DNA of 5,246 bases from an uncultured Spirochaetaceae bacterium (lineage in GTDB: Bacteria > Spirochaetota > Spirochaetia > Sphaerochaetales > Sphaerochaetaceae). Position numbers and translations under genes: made by a program. Positions 1 through 5,245 of the stretch are shown here, piece by piece. Below the pieces are notes generated by a model. It did no database searches and was not told where the DNA came from. It worked only from the letters and a program-made list of their open reading frames with translations. Within the stretch, counting starts at the first letter, position 1. Every line of letters starts with the position of its first letter. The stretch covers positions 1 to 5,246 of the forward strand of contig CAMKAB010000087.1 in assembly GCA_946410375.1 (NCBI GenBank). The letters are read 5' to 3'.

Positions 1-1
1 G

Positions 2-1180
2 CTCGGAACAACGAAGTGGAGAAAACTGATAAAGATCACTATTCCGATGATAACGCCTGCTATTTTTTCCACTTTCCTCCTTGTTTTTTCTTCAGCGATG
101 TCGTCTTTTGCAGTTCCTTCCTTCCTCGGATTGCCGGTTCGCTATCAGGTTCTGACGATGCAGTTGTACAGGACGCTGGACGGCGTGAGTCCGGGACAGG
201 GGTATGCTATCGCCCTTATAATGATTCTAATAAGCGTGGGCATTCTTGCGTTTAATCAGAGAATTACCAACTCAAGGCGAAACTTCACCACCGTTACGGG
301 AAAGAGTTCAAACATTTCTTTTGTGAATCTCAAGAAGGGACGGACCGTTATTTCGGTTGTTCTTCTTGTTCTGATTTTGTTGGTTTCCGTGTTTCCGTTA
401 GTCACTTTTGCGCTTGAATCGCTGATTATTCAGCCCGGTAACTACAGTCCTGCGAACTTTACCCTGAATTTCTGGCTTGCAAAGGATAACACAGGATTCC
501 TGACTACCGGAGAGCCGGGACTTTTGATGAACGGAGCGCTTTGGTCGGCGCTTTGGAACAGCGTTAAGCTTTCGGTAACGTGCGCTATCACGGCGGGTAC
601 CCTCGGATTCCTGGCGGGATATGCGATTGTTCGCGGAAAGGGAACAAAGCTGTCAAAAGCTGTGGATAGTCTTGCGTTCTTCCCTTATTTGATGCCTGCT
701 ATGGCTTTTTCCGCAATTTATTTGTCCATGTTCTCGGTGCGAAGGCTGATTATTCCGTCTCTTTACGGAACGTTCTTTATTTTGGCTTTGATCGGAACGG
801 TTAAATACATGCCGTTTGCTTCAAGAAGCGGTATCAATTCGATGATGCAGCTTTCAAATCAGATAGAAGAGGCGGGTGAGATAATAGGAATCGGCTGGTT
901 TAAGAGAATGACGCATCTTGTTATCCCTATTCAGAAGTCTTCTTTTGTTTCGGGGTACCTCCTGCCGTTTATTTCCTGCATGAGGGAACTTTCCCTGTTT
1001 GTTTTGTTGTGTACGCCGGCAAACAGAGTTCTGACGACGTTGCTTTACTACTACAATGAAAAGGGATGGAGCCAGTATTCAAACGGACTAAACCTGCTAA
1101 TCGTGGTTATTGTGATTTTTGTCAATGCGCTGGTGAATAAGACAACCGGAGCTTCCATTGATAAAGGAATCGGCGGCTGA
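2..1180 (+). CDS. ABC transporter permease, two-domain FbpB/AfuB-like, 5'-truncated by window edge
   Basis: This is the inner-membrane channel subunit of a binding-protein-dependent importer. The frame is open from the first full codon (position 2), so the start lies upstream; 392 residues are visible. They begin inside the EAA loop of a first permease domain (LGTTKWRKLIKITIP), followed by the last membrane helices of that domain. A linker rich in basic residues follows, then a complete second permease domain from about visible residue 115. Its EAA loop lies at about residues 289-309 (EEAG...GIG...IP), the surface that docks on the ATPase coupling helix. Two fused domains are typical of Fe(III) permeases such as FbpB, AfuB and SfuB, and also of ThiP, so the substrate is probably iron but not proven. 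The next gene encodes the matching ATPase. The final codons (ATC GGC GGC TGA) form the first bases of a 51-bp tandem repeat. Confidence 0.93.
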   Translation, partial: LGTTKWRKLIKITIPMITPAIFSTFLLVFSSAMSSFAVPSFLGLPVRYQVLTMQLYRTLDGVSPGQGYAIALIMILISVGILAFNQRITNSRRNFTTVTGKSSNISFVNLKKGRTVISVVLLVLILLVSVFPLVTFALESLIIQPGNYSPANFTLNFWLAKDNTGFLTTGEPGLLMNGALWSALWNSVKLSVTCAITAGTLGFLAGYAIVRGKGTKLSKAVDSLAFFPYLMPAMAFSAIYLSMFSVRRLIIPSLYGTFFILALIGTVKYMPFASRSGINSMMQLSNQIEEAGEIIGIGWFKRMTHLVIPIQKSSFVSGYLLPFISCMRELSLFVLLCTPANRVLTTLLYYYNEKGWSQYSNGLNLLIVVIVIFVNALVNKTTGASIDKGIGG

Positions 1181-1333
1181 AACGGATTTTATCGGAGTGC
1201 TCGGTTCTGTCATGAAAGAATCGGCGGCTGAAACGGCTTTCAGCGGAGCATTCGGTTTTGTTACGATGGAATCGGCGGCTGAAACGGATTTCAGCGGAGT
1301 GCTCGGTTCTGTCATGATGAAATCGGCGGCTGA
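1168..1333 (+). repeat. 51-bp tandem repeat array, three full units plus a 13-bp partial fourth
   Basis: Units start at 1168, 1219, 1270 and 1321, an exact period of 51 bp with no indels. The first 13 bases (AATCGGCGGCTGA) are identical in all four copies. By hand count, units 1 and 3 agree at 46 of 51 positions and units 2 and 3 at 43 of 51; unit 4 diverges after 13 bases. Units 2 and 3 contain a perfect 7-bp inverted repeat with a four-base loop (GCTGAAA / TTTCAGC); in unit 1 the right arm is degraded. The array overlaps the permease stop codon and ends about 50 bp before the ATPase start, so it sits inside the operon transcript. The period is a multiple of three, so it keeps reading frame in every phase. 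Function unknown. Confidence 0.93.
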
Positions 1334-1368
1334 TTCAAAAGTCCGGGGCGTCTTTTATTATTACATTT

Positions 1369-1374
1369 AAGGAG
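1369..1374 (+). promoter_or_regulatory. Ribosome binding site of the ABC ATPase gene
   Basis: AAGGAG lies six bases before the ATG at 1381, an ideal Shine-Dalgarno spacing. It fixes the start of the ATPase and shows that this gene has its own initiation site downstream of the repeat array. Confidence 0.85.
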
Positions 1375-1380
1375 TAAATA

Positions 1381-2493
1381 ATGCCAAAAATAGAGCTTAA
1401 AAACATAACGAAGAAATTCGGAGACTTTGTGGCGGTAGACAATCTGTCTATTGATATTGAAGATGGAGATTTTATTACCTTGCTGGGGCCCTCCGGATGC
1501 GGAAAAACAACAACGCTTCGTCAGATTGCGGGTTTGGAAATGCCTACTTCCGGTGAAATTCTGATAGACGGGAAAACTGTGTTCTCTTCGGAAAAATCCA
1601 TAGATGTGGCGCCGAAGGATAGAGGAGTGGGCTTCCTTTTTCAGAATTACGCGCTCTGGCCTCATATGACAGTGTATAAAAATATCGCTTTCGGATTGGA
1701 AAATTTGAAATGGTCGAAGGCTGATATTGACGCTCGTGTAAAGGAATTGCTGAAACTCCTTAAAATAGAGGAATTCCCTGATCGTTATCCTGCAGAACTT
1801 TCGGGCGGACAGCAGCAGAGAGTGGCTATTGCAAGAACTCTTGCCACAAACCCTCGTGTTCTTCTAATGGATGAGCCGCTGTCAAATCTGGATGCGAAAC
1901 TCAGAATGGAGATGAGGGCGGAACTGAAACGTTTGCATCATGAAACCGGAGCGACTTTCGTGTACGTTACTCATGACCAGCTTGAGGCGATGACGCTCGC
2001 CACGAAAATCTGTCTTCTAGACAAAGGGCATTTGCAGCAGTATATGCCGCCTCTCGAGGTGTACAATAAGCCTGCGAATACGTTTGTTGCGGATTTTGTC
2101 GGAAATCCTACGATGAATTTGGTTTCGTTTGACTGTGAGAAGAAGGATGAAAAGACGATTATTTTGACTCACGGAGCCTTGAAAGCCGAGTTCGAGTGCG
2201 CCGGCGGAGCTCTTCCTTTCAGCGGAAAAGCGACTTTGGGTATCAGACCGGAAAATGTGATTGTATGCGAAAAAGAAGGGCTTACCGTTACGGTGGACAC
2301 GTCTTTGCCATCAGGGATGGAAACAATTCTGAATGTAAGAGTCGGAAATGATATTATGTTGAGCGCCGTTATGATAGGATCTGTTGATTACGCTTCCGAA
2401 ACGGAGATTAAGGTGCGGTTTAAAGAAGGAAAGGCATTGCTCTTTGATGAAAACGGAAGTCTGTATGCAACGGGAAGCGTAAGATTTTTGTAG
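1381..2493 (+). CDS. ABC transporter ATP-binding protein, FbpC/UgpC/MalK-type importer ATPase
   Basis: This is the cytoplasmic motor subunit that hydrolyses ATP to drive import through the permease encoded just upstream. All motifs of a working ATPase are present in 370 residues: Walker A GPSGCGKT (36-43), Q-loop Gln88, signature LSGGQQQR (140-147), Walker B VLLMDEP (160-166), D-loop SNLD (168-171) and switch His198. After the nucleotide-binding domain comes the conserved FVADFVGNPTMN segment (about 236-247) and a C-terminal TOBE-type domain with GIRPENV (about 287-293), as in the iron, polyamine and sugar importers of this subfamily. Length is normal for the family. The start follows a clear AAGGAG site. 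It lies 200 bp after the permease stop, a wide gap for an operon, filled by the 51-bp repeats. The permease points to iron(III), but this ATPase subfamily alone does not settle the substrate. Confidence 0.95.
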   Translation: MPKIELKNITKKFGDFVAVDNLSIDIEDGDFITLLGPSGCGKTTTLRQIAGLEMPTSGEILIDGKTVFSSEKSIDVAPKDRGVGFLFQNYALWPHMTVYKNIAFGLENLKWSKADIDARVKELLKLLKIEEFPDRYPAELSGGQQQRVAIARTLATNPRVLLMDEPLSNLDAKLRMEMRAELKRLHHETGATFVYVTHDQLEAMTLATKICLLDKGHLQQYMPPLEVYNKPANTFVADFVGNPTMNLVSFDCEKKDEKTIILTHGALKAEFECAGGALPFSGKATLGIRPENVIVCEKEGLTVTVDTSLPSGMETILNVRVGNDIMLSAVMIGSVDYASETEIKVRFKEGKALLFDENGSLYATGSVRFL

Positions 2494-2618
2494 GAATTTT
2501 TTTGGATCCGGTATGGGAGGCGGGTAAGACCGTGAACTGAAAACGGCGGATAATCGGCTTTAATATACGGTAATTTTGATAAGTTTGAGAAACAAGAACG
2601 GAAAAGCAGGTTTGCGAC

Positions 2619-3167
2619 ATGGCAAAGGCAACTGAATTTAAAAAAACAGCGCTCGTTATAGGAATACTTTCTGCGTACGAAGAGAAGCATGATGAACTCA
2701 TTCGTCTTTTAACGGAGCATTTCGGGAATATTTTGGCGGAGTCCGAGGTAATGGACTTTCCGTATACGGATTATTACGATGAGGAGATGTCAGGTCACCC
2801 TGTTAGGTATCTTTTGCTTTTCTCTTCTTTGGTGAATCCCGAGAGACTTTCTGAAATAAAACTTTTAACAAATAAGCTGGAGGAGCGGTTTGCGGGTGAA
2901 AGCGGAAGACGGATTAACATTGATCCCGGCGTGTTGTCTTTAGCGAATTTCATTCTTGCCACTTGCAAGGACAGGAGCCATCGTATCCCGCTATCCTCGG
3001 GAGTTTACGGAGAGGTAACGCTTATTTATCAAAATAAAGATTTTCAAAGCTTGCCCTGGACGTACTCCGATTATAATTCGGCTGAGGTTAAAGCGGTTTT
3101 GAGGGATTTTAGAGAAAAATTCAAGATTCTTTCAAGACGGGAATGTCAGGATGGCAAGACCCGATAG
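2619..3167 (+). CDS. DUF4416 family protein, function unknown
   Basis: This is a predicted soluble protein of 182 residues without signal peptide or membrane segment. The arrangement matches my recollection of DUF4416 (seen in spirochaetes and some other Gram-negative lineages): an N-terminal GILSAYEEK segment, a central FPYTDYYDEEM motif (about 46-56), a segment on SSLVNPERLSEIKLLTNKLE (about 68-87), then RRINIDPGVLSLANFILAT, DRSHRIPL and GEVTLIYQNKDFQSLPWTYSDY. The dense His, Asp and Tyr motifs are conserved in the family and suggest an enzyme or ligand-binding fold, but no activity is established that I know of. The start is the first Met of the family-like region, preceded by a weak AGCAGG site eight bases upstream. 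It follows the ATPase by 125 bp and ends 61 bp before a strong terminator, so it may be co-transcribed with the transporter or have its own promoter. Confidence 0.85.
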   Translation: MAKATEFKKTALVIGILSAYEEKHDELIRLLTEHFGNILAESEVMDFPYTDYYDEEMSGHPVRYLLLFSSLVNPERLSEIKLLTNKLEERFAGESGRRINIDPGVLSLANFILATCKDRSHRIPLSSGVYGEVTLIYQNKDFQSLPWTYSDYNSAEVKAVLRDFREKFKILSRRECQDGKTR

Positions 3168-3228
3168 AAGCGTTTGAAATCGCGGTATGATTATCGGAAA
3201 AGAGATTCAGAGACTATGATGAGATAAT

Positions 3229-3275
3229 AAAAAGGGATGTACTCAAAAATAACTATTTTTGGTATATCCCTTTTT
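3229..3275. terminator. Bidirectional rho-independent terminator between convergent genes
   Basis: A long, nearly perfect stem pairs AAAAAGGGAT...CAAAAAT with ATTTTTG...ATCCCTTTTT, with one G-T wobble, one bulged T and a short AACT loop. It is flanked by an A-run on the left and a T-run on the right, so it reads as a terminator on both strands. It closes the DUF4416 transcript (stop at 3167) from the left. On the minus strand it begins four bases after the stop of the 65-residue protein gene. Confidence 0.85.
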
Positions 3276-3279
3276 GTCT

Positions 3280-3477
3280 TTAATGATACCTTGGAGGAGG
3301 AGGGGGAGGTCCCGGTCTGCCGTATCTTCTGCTTGGTTGCGGAGGCCTTCTGTATCTGGTCTCGTATGATAGTTCTATACCGTCGTACAGCAAATCCGCC
3401 GCAAGCAACAGACATGACGAACAGAAGAAAACCACAATCAGCGCTAATGCAATCAGTAGTAATAACTTTTTTTTCAT
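3280..3477 (-). CDS. Small membrane protein or lipoprotein with polyproline C-terminus
   Basis: I do not recognise a named family. The 65-residue product starts with three lysines and a hydrophobic segment (about residues 5-29) containing two cysteines, C19 and C22. The context CSSC22 could act as a relaxed spirochaetal lipobox, which would make it a small lipoprotein; otherwise it is a single-pass membrane protein. The tail (about 41-65) is rich in Arg, Tyr and Pro and includes six consecutive prolines. It is the last gene of the minus-strand group, 60 bp after the VirB3-like gene, and its stop abuts the terminator, which supports it being expressed. The size and position would suit a VirB7-like lipoprotein of a type IV secretion system, but that is inference from context. 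No good Shine-Dalgarno site is visible before the ATG, which lowers confidence. Confidence 0.6.
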   Translation of the reverse strand: MKKKLLLLIALALIVVFFCSSCLLLAADLLYDGIELSYETRYRRPPQPSRRYGRPGPPPPPPRYH

Positions 3478-3500
3478 AAAATCAGTTTAGCACGTTATTA

Positions 3501-3520
3501 TCACAAGTGAATGATTGTGA
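3501..3520. repeat. Inverted repeat upstream of the small lipoprotein-like gene
   Basis: TCACAA (3501-3506) and TTGTGA (3515-3520) form a perfect 6-bp inverted repeat with an 8-bp spacer; TCAC-AA-GTGA (3501-3510) is a second, nested palindrome. It lies in the 60-bp gap between the VirB3-like gene and the 65-residue gene, 24-43 bp before the latter's ATG. It could be an operator; short palindromes also arise by chance. Confidence 0.3.
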
Positions 3521-3537
3521 AGAAAACAACACAAAGA

Positions 3538-3819
3538 CTATTTGTTTTCCGGCAGGTACGCCCTGTCTTTCCTGTAAACTTTTCGTTCCGGTATTCTCAG
3601 TCTGAAAAGCAGATGATTTATCCAGTTTATGTCTTTTTTGTACTCTTTTGTAACAAACAGGTGGCATAAAAAGGTAAGAACAAGCATTACAAGGACGTTG
3701 CATCCGAAAAGGAATATGCTCAAAACGAGGCATGTTATTTCCCAAAAAAGAAAGATGAGCGGAACTCCGAGTACCAGAATACGGCGGTTCAGTCCCGTAT
3801 AGCAATACTTTTTTTTCAT
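3538..3819 (-). CDS. VirB3-like type IV secretion inner-membrane protein
   Basis: This 93-residue protein has the layout of VirB3: a short N-terminal segment CYTGLNRRILVLGVPL (about 6-21) resembling the family pattern of a Gly-Leu-x-Arg stretch followed by GVPL, then two adjacent membrane helices (about 14-37 and 40-57). A basic cytoplasmic tail with a KKDINWINHLLFRLRIP segment (about 61-77) follows. VirB3 is a small inner-membrane component that works next to the VirB4 ATPase in pilus assembly. The start is well supported by AAGGAG (3825-3830) five bases upstream. Upstream on the same strand lies a VirB2-like pilin, the usual partner in virB operons, although 353 bp away with a decayed frame between them. 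No VirB4 follows. Assignment is by motif pattern and context only; other small two-helix membrane proteins cannot be excluded. Confidence 0.6.
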   Translation of the reverse strand: MKKKYCYTGLNRRILVLGVPLIFLFWEITCLVLSIFLFGCNVLVMLVLTFLCHLFVTKEYKKDINWINHLLFRLRIPERKVYRKDRAYLPENK

Positions 3820-3824
3820 AAATT

Positions 3825-3830
3825 CTCCTT
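3825..3830 (-). promoter_or_regulatory. Ribosome binding site of the VirB3-like gene
   Basis: On the minus strand AAGGAG stands five bases before the ATG at 3819. It supports this start over the overlapping minus-strand frame that begins at 3805, which lacks such a site. Confidence 0.75.
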
Positions 3831-3832
3831 TG

Positions 3833-4108
3833 TTATGGTTTTTTCGGTTTCATATCAGTCCGTTTTATGTTGTTTATGTTGGGATTTACGCTTGAATAAC
3901 AAAAACAGGAGACGTGCAAATAATCCATGACAAAACAATCACAATACGGAGATGTCCGGCAGAATTCGATATCGAGGTGAGGTTTTACGCCTTTCAGGCT
4001 CTTGTATAAAGTGAAAAACAGGTCCTAAATGATATGGTAACCGTGCTAAAGAGCTTTTTCTGCCAGGATTTCGCGAGCGTTTCTTAAATAAATAATACCC
4101 GTTTTCAA
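3833..4108 (-). pseudogene. Decayed reading frame between virB2- and virB3-like genes, possible DUF5618-like remnant
   Basis: No intact gene exists in the 353 bp between the VirB2-like and VirB3-like genes. One minus-strand frame nevertheless reads as protein-like over 91 codons, interrupted by TAG at 4046-4048 and again at 4025-4027, and ending in TAA at 3833-3835. Its start region reads KTGIIYLRNAREILAEKAL, which resembles, from memory, the opening of DUF5618 proteins (a YLxNAxEIL pattern). Near the end, MDYLHVS recalls their later Tyr-Leu-His motif. An AAAGGAG (4109-4115) stands six bases before an ACG codon (4100-4102), as if an ATG start had mutated; the TTG at 4106-4108 is too close to it to be a good start. 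The central part is shorter than expected for the family. The similarity is weak; it may be plain intergenic DNA. Confidence 0.35.
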
Positions 4109-4172
4109 CTCCTTTCTCTCATATCAGTTTCAGTAATCGTTTTCAAACAATATAATGTTCGTTTTGAACTTT

Positions 4173-4511
4173 TTACGCGTTTACATACGCATCCATTCCG
4201 AGCCAAATCGGTATTTTGTAGGCGATAACTATGAGAGATGCCGCTACAACGGTGCAGATAATCGTGGTTTTTATGATTTCGGATTTTTGAGCGCCGTCTG
4301 CCTTGAGGTATTTTATTGCGCCCAGAAAAATGGAACCGATTAAAAAGGCGATAGAGATTATTTTGATAACGCCCAAGACTTTGTTAATGATAGATTCGCT
4401 TTCCGAAAGTGAAGAATCAAAGCCTTTGATTCCCGAAGTGTTTGACTCGGCAGCAAATACGTTGCCGCAGACAAGTGTTAAAATAATGAGGATTATTGAA
4501 AGATATTTCAT
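4173..4511 (-). CDS. VirB2/TrbC-like pilin precursor
   Basis: This 112-residue protein has the architecture of conjugative pilins of the VirB2/TrbC family. It has a cleavable signal peptide (residues 1 to about 20, ending VFA before AES), a short polar mature N-terminus rich in Ser and Glu, a first membrane helix (about 41-68), a short charged loop with LKADGAQKSE (about 69-78), and a second helix (about 79-98) ending near a Pro-Ile-Trp. VirB2 is exported to the inner membrane and polymerises into the pilus of type IV secretion systems. The frame could extend upstream to an ATG at 4643, but the ATG at 4511 has a near-ideal AAGGAG five bases before it and leads straight into the signal peptide; the upstream extension is basic and unlike a pilin leader. 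A VirB3-like gene follows on the same strand. Family assignment rests on architecture, not alignment. Confidence 0.65.
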   Translation of the reverse strand: MKYLSIILIILTLVCGNVFAAESNTSGIKGFDSSLSESESIINKVLGVIKIISIAFLIGSIFLGAIKYLKADGAQKSEIIKTTIICTVVAASLIVIAYKIPIWLGMDAYVNA

Positions 4512-4516
4512 GTTTT

Positions 4517-4522
4517 CTCCTT
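4517..4522 (-). promoter_or_regulatory. Ribosome binding site that decides the VirB2-like start
   Basis: On the minus strand AAGGAG lies five bases before the ATG at 4511. It selects this start over the in-frame ATG at 4643 and gives a product beginning with a signal peptide. Confidence 0.85.
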
Positions 4523-4569
4523 TTTTAATATGTTTTTTTCGCCAAGGTTTTATAAATGTTTTCATATTG

Positions 4570-4598
4570 CCGGATTTTGAAATAAACCGGATTTTGAA
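4570..4598 (-). repeat. 12-bp direct repeat in the leader of the VirB2-like gene
   Basis: On the minus strand TTCAAAATCCGG occurs twice, at 4587-4598 and 4570-4581, with a 17-bp period and an AT-rich spacer. The copies sit about 59-87 bp upstream of the pilin ATG, within the 143-bp gap after the barrel-like gene. That is a suitable place for a paired regulator-binding site, but no known operator is recognised. Confidence 0.5.
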
Positions 4599-4654
4599 GT
4601 GTTTACGGAGTTTCGCTGTAGTTGTTGAAACACATCGTTTCATAGAGCTTGAAA

Positions 4655-5245
4655 TCAGCGCCTGTTATGCCCTTCTATTTTTTCCATATGTCTCCGTACC
4701 CGTTTTTCATTTATGTTATTCGTAAGATTTTTAATGTTAATGTTTATGCCGAAACTTACGGTGTGAGATGCGCATGAGTCTTTCAGGCTTACTTTAAAAT
4801 TACCGTTTGAAGTTGCATTTTGGAGAACATACAGGTCTCCCTGATAATGCAGAAAAACGAGAGCCTCGTTTTGAGAGTGATTAAAGAGGGGATAATAACA
4901 ACCGATTTTTACCCCAAAGCCACCTAAAATCGTGTTTTTGTAGTCCGACTTGTCAGATTTATCTCCCCTGAAGCAAAGGGCTCCTCCCGTGTAGAATGTC
5001 AGAGCCTTGTCCGATATAACCCAAAGAAAGTCTTTTTGAACACCGAAGCGCAGAAGAACTGAACGAACCGTATGATTTTCATCGTTATTTCCGGATTTAA
5101 GTATTCCAGAACCGGAAAATTCAAAATTTTGGTAAAGAGAGAAGCCTTTAAAACGTTCGGTGAGGTCAAGATTGATAAAACCTAAAGTTCCCGAATCGTG
5201 TTTTTCGGTACGTTTTTCTTTTGTGTTTCTGAAAACATAATTAAA
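4655..5245 (-). CDS. Probable outer-membrane beta-barrel protein, C-terminal part (start beyond window)
   Basis: The minus-strand frame is open from the right edge for 196 residues to a TGA at 4655-4657; it has no start inside the window. The sequence shows many short segments of alternating polar and hydrophobic or aromatic residues separated by polar turns, for example LGFINLDL, FSLYQNFEFSG, VRSVLLRFGV, DFLWVISD, ALTFYTGGALCF, FGVKIGCYYPLF, EALVFLHYQGDLYVL and HTVSFGINI. That is the signature of antiparallel membrane strands and fits a spirochaetal outer-membrane barrel. No specific family is recognised. After the last strand (about residue 171) there is a charged tail of roughly 25 residues, unusual for a barrel, which normally ends at an aromatic or hydrophobic residue; a late frameshift or a periplasmic tail are possible. 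The gene lies 143 bp upstream of the VirB2-like gene on the same strand, so a functional link is possible but unproven. Confidence 0.65.
   Translation of the reverse strand, partial: FNYVFRNTKEKRTEKHDSGTLGFINLDLTERFKGFSLYQNFEFSGSGILKSGNNDENHTVRSVLLRFGVQKDFLWVISDKALTFYTGGALCFRGDKSDKSDYKNTILGGFGVKIGCYYPLFNHSQNEALVFLHYQGDLYVLQNATSNGNFKVSLKDSCASHTVSFGININIKNLTNNINEKRVRRHMEKIEGHNRR

Noticed and set aside
16..255. A plus-strand open frame overlapping the start of the permease sequence
   Set aside because: It overlaps the permease in another frame; the permease frame shows the EAA loop and membrane helices and is clearly the coding one.
1097..1315. A minus-strand open frame through the 51-bp repeats giving a TEPSTPLKSVSAADS-like repeat
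   Set aside because: It is open because the repeat period is a multiple of three; it overlaps the permease end, runs against the operon and has no convincing ribosome binding site.
1312..1665. A minus-strand open frame overlapping the ABC ATPase start
   Set aside because: It lies opposite Walker A and the Shine-Dalgarno region of a well-supported gene and resembles no protein family.
2537..2566. Possible promoter for the DUF4416 gene, CTGAAA with an 18-bp spacer to TAATAT
   Set aside because: Each box matches consensus at only about four of six positions, which occurs often by chance in AT-rich DNA.
2388..2701. Two minus-strand open frames across the ATPase end and DUF4416 start
   Set aside because: They are antisense to two supported genes, with compositions typical of shadow frames.
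3237..3479. Plus-strand open frame through the terminator and the small proline-rich gene
   Set aside because: It begins inside the terminator stem and is antisense to the better-supported minus-strand gene.
3482..3805. Minus-strand frame overlapping the VirB3-like gene
   Set aside because: It lacks a ribosome binding site and membrane pattern; the overlapping frame starting at 3819 has both.
4626..4642. Short hairpin TGAAAC-5-GTTTCA just after the barrel-like gene as a terminator
   Set aside because: The stem is only six pairs, two of them G-C, and no T-run follows on the minus strand.
4512..4643. N-terminal extension of the VirB2-like protein from an ATG at 4643
   Set aside because: The extension is basic with no pilin-like leader, and the internal ATG at 4511 has the strong ribosome binding site.
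4303..4725. Plus-strand 140-codon open frame opposite the VirB2-like gene
   Set aside because: It is antisense to the pilin gene with its clear ribosome binding site and signal peptide, and it also runs into the barrel-like gene.
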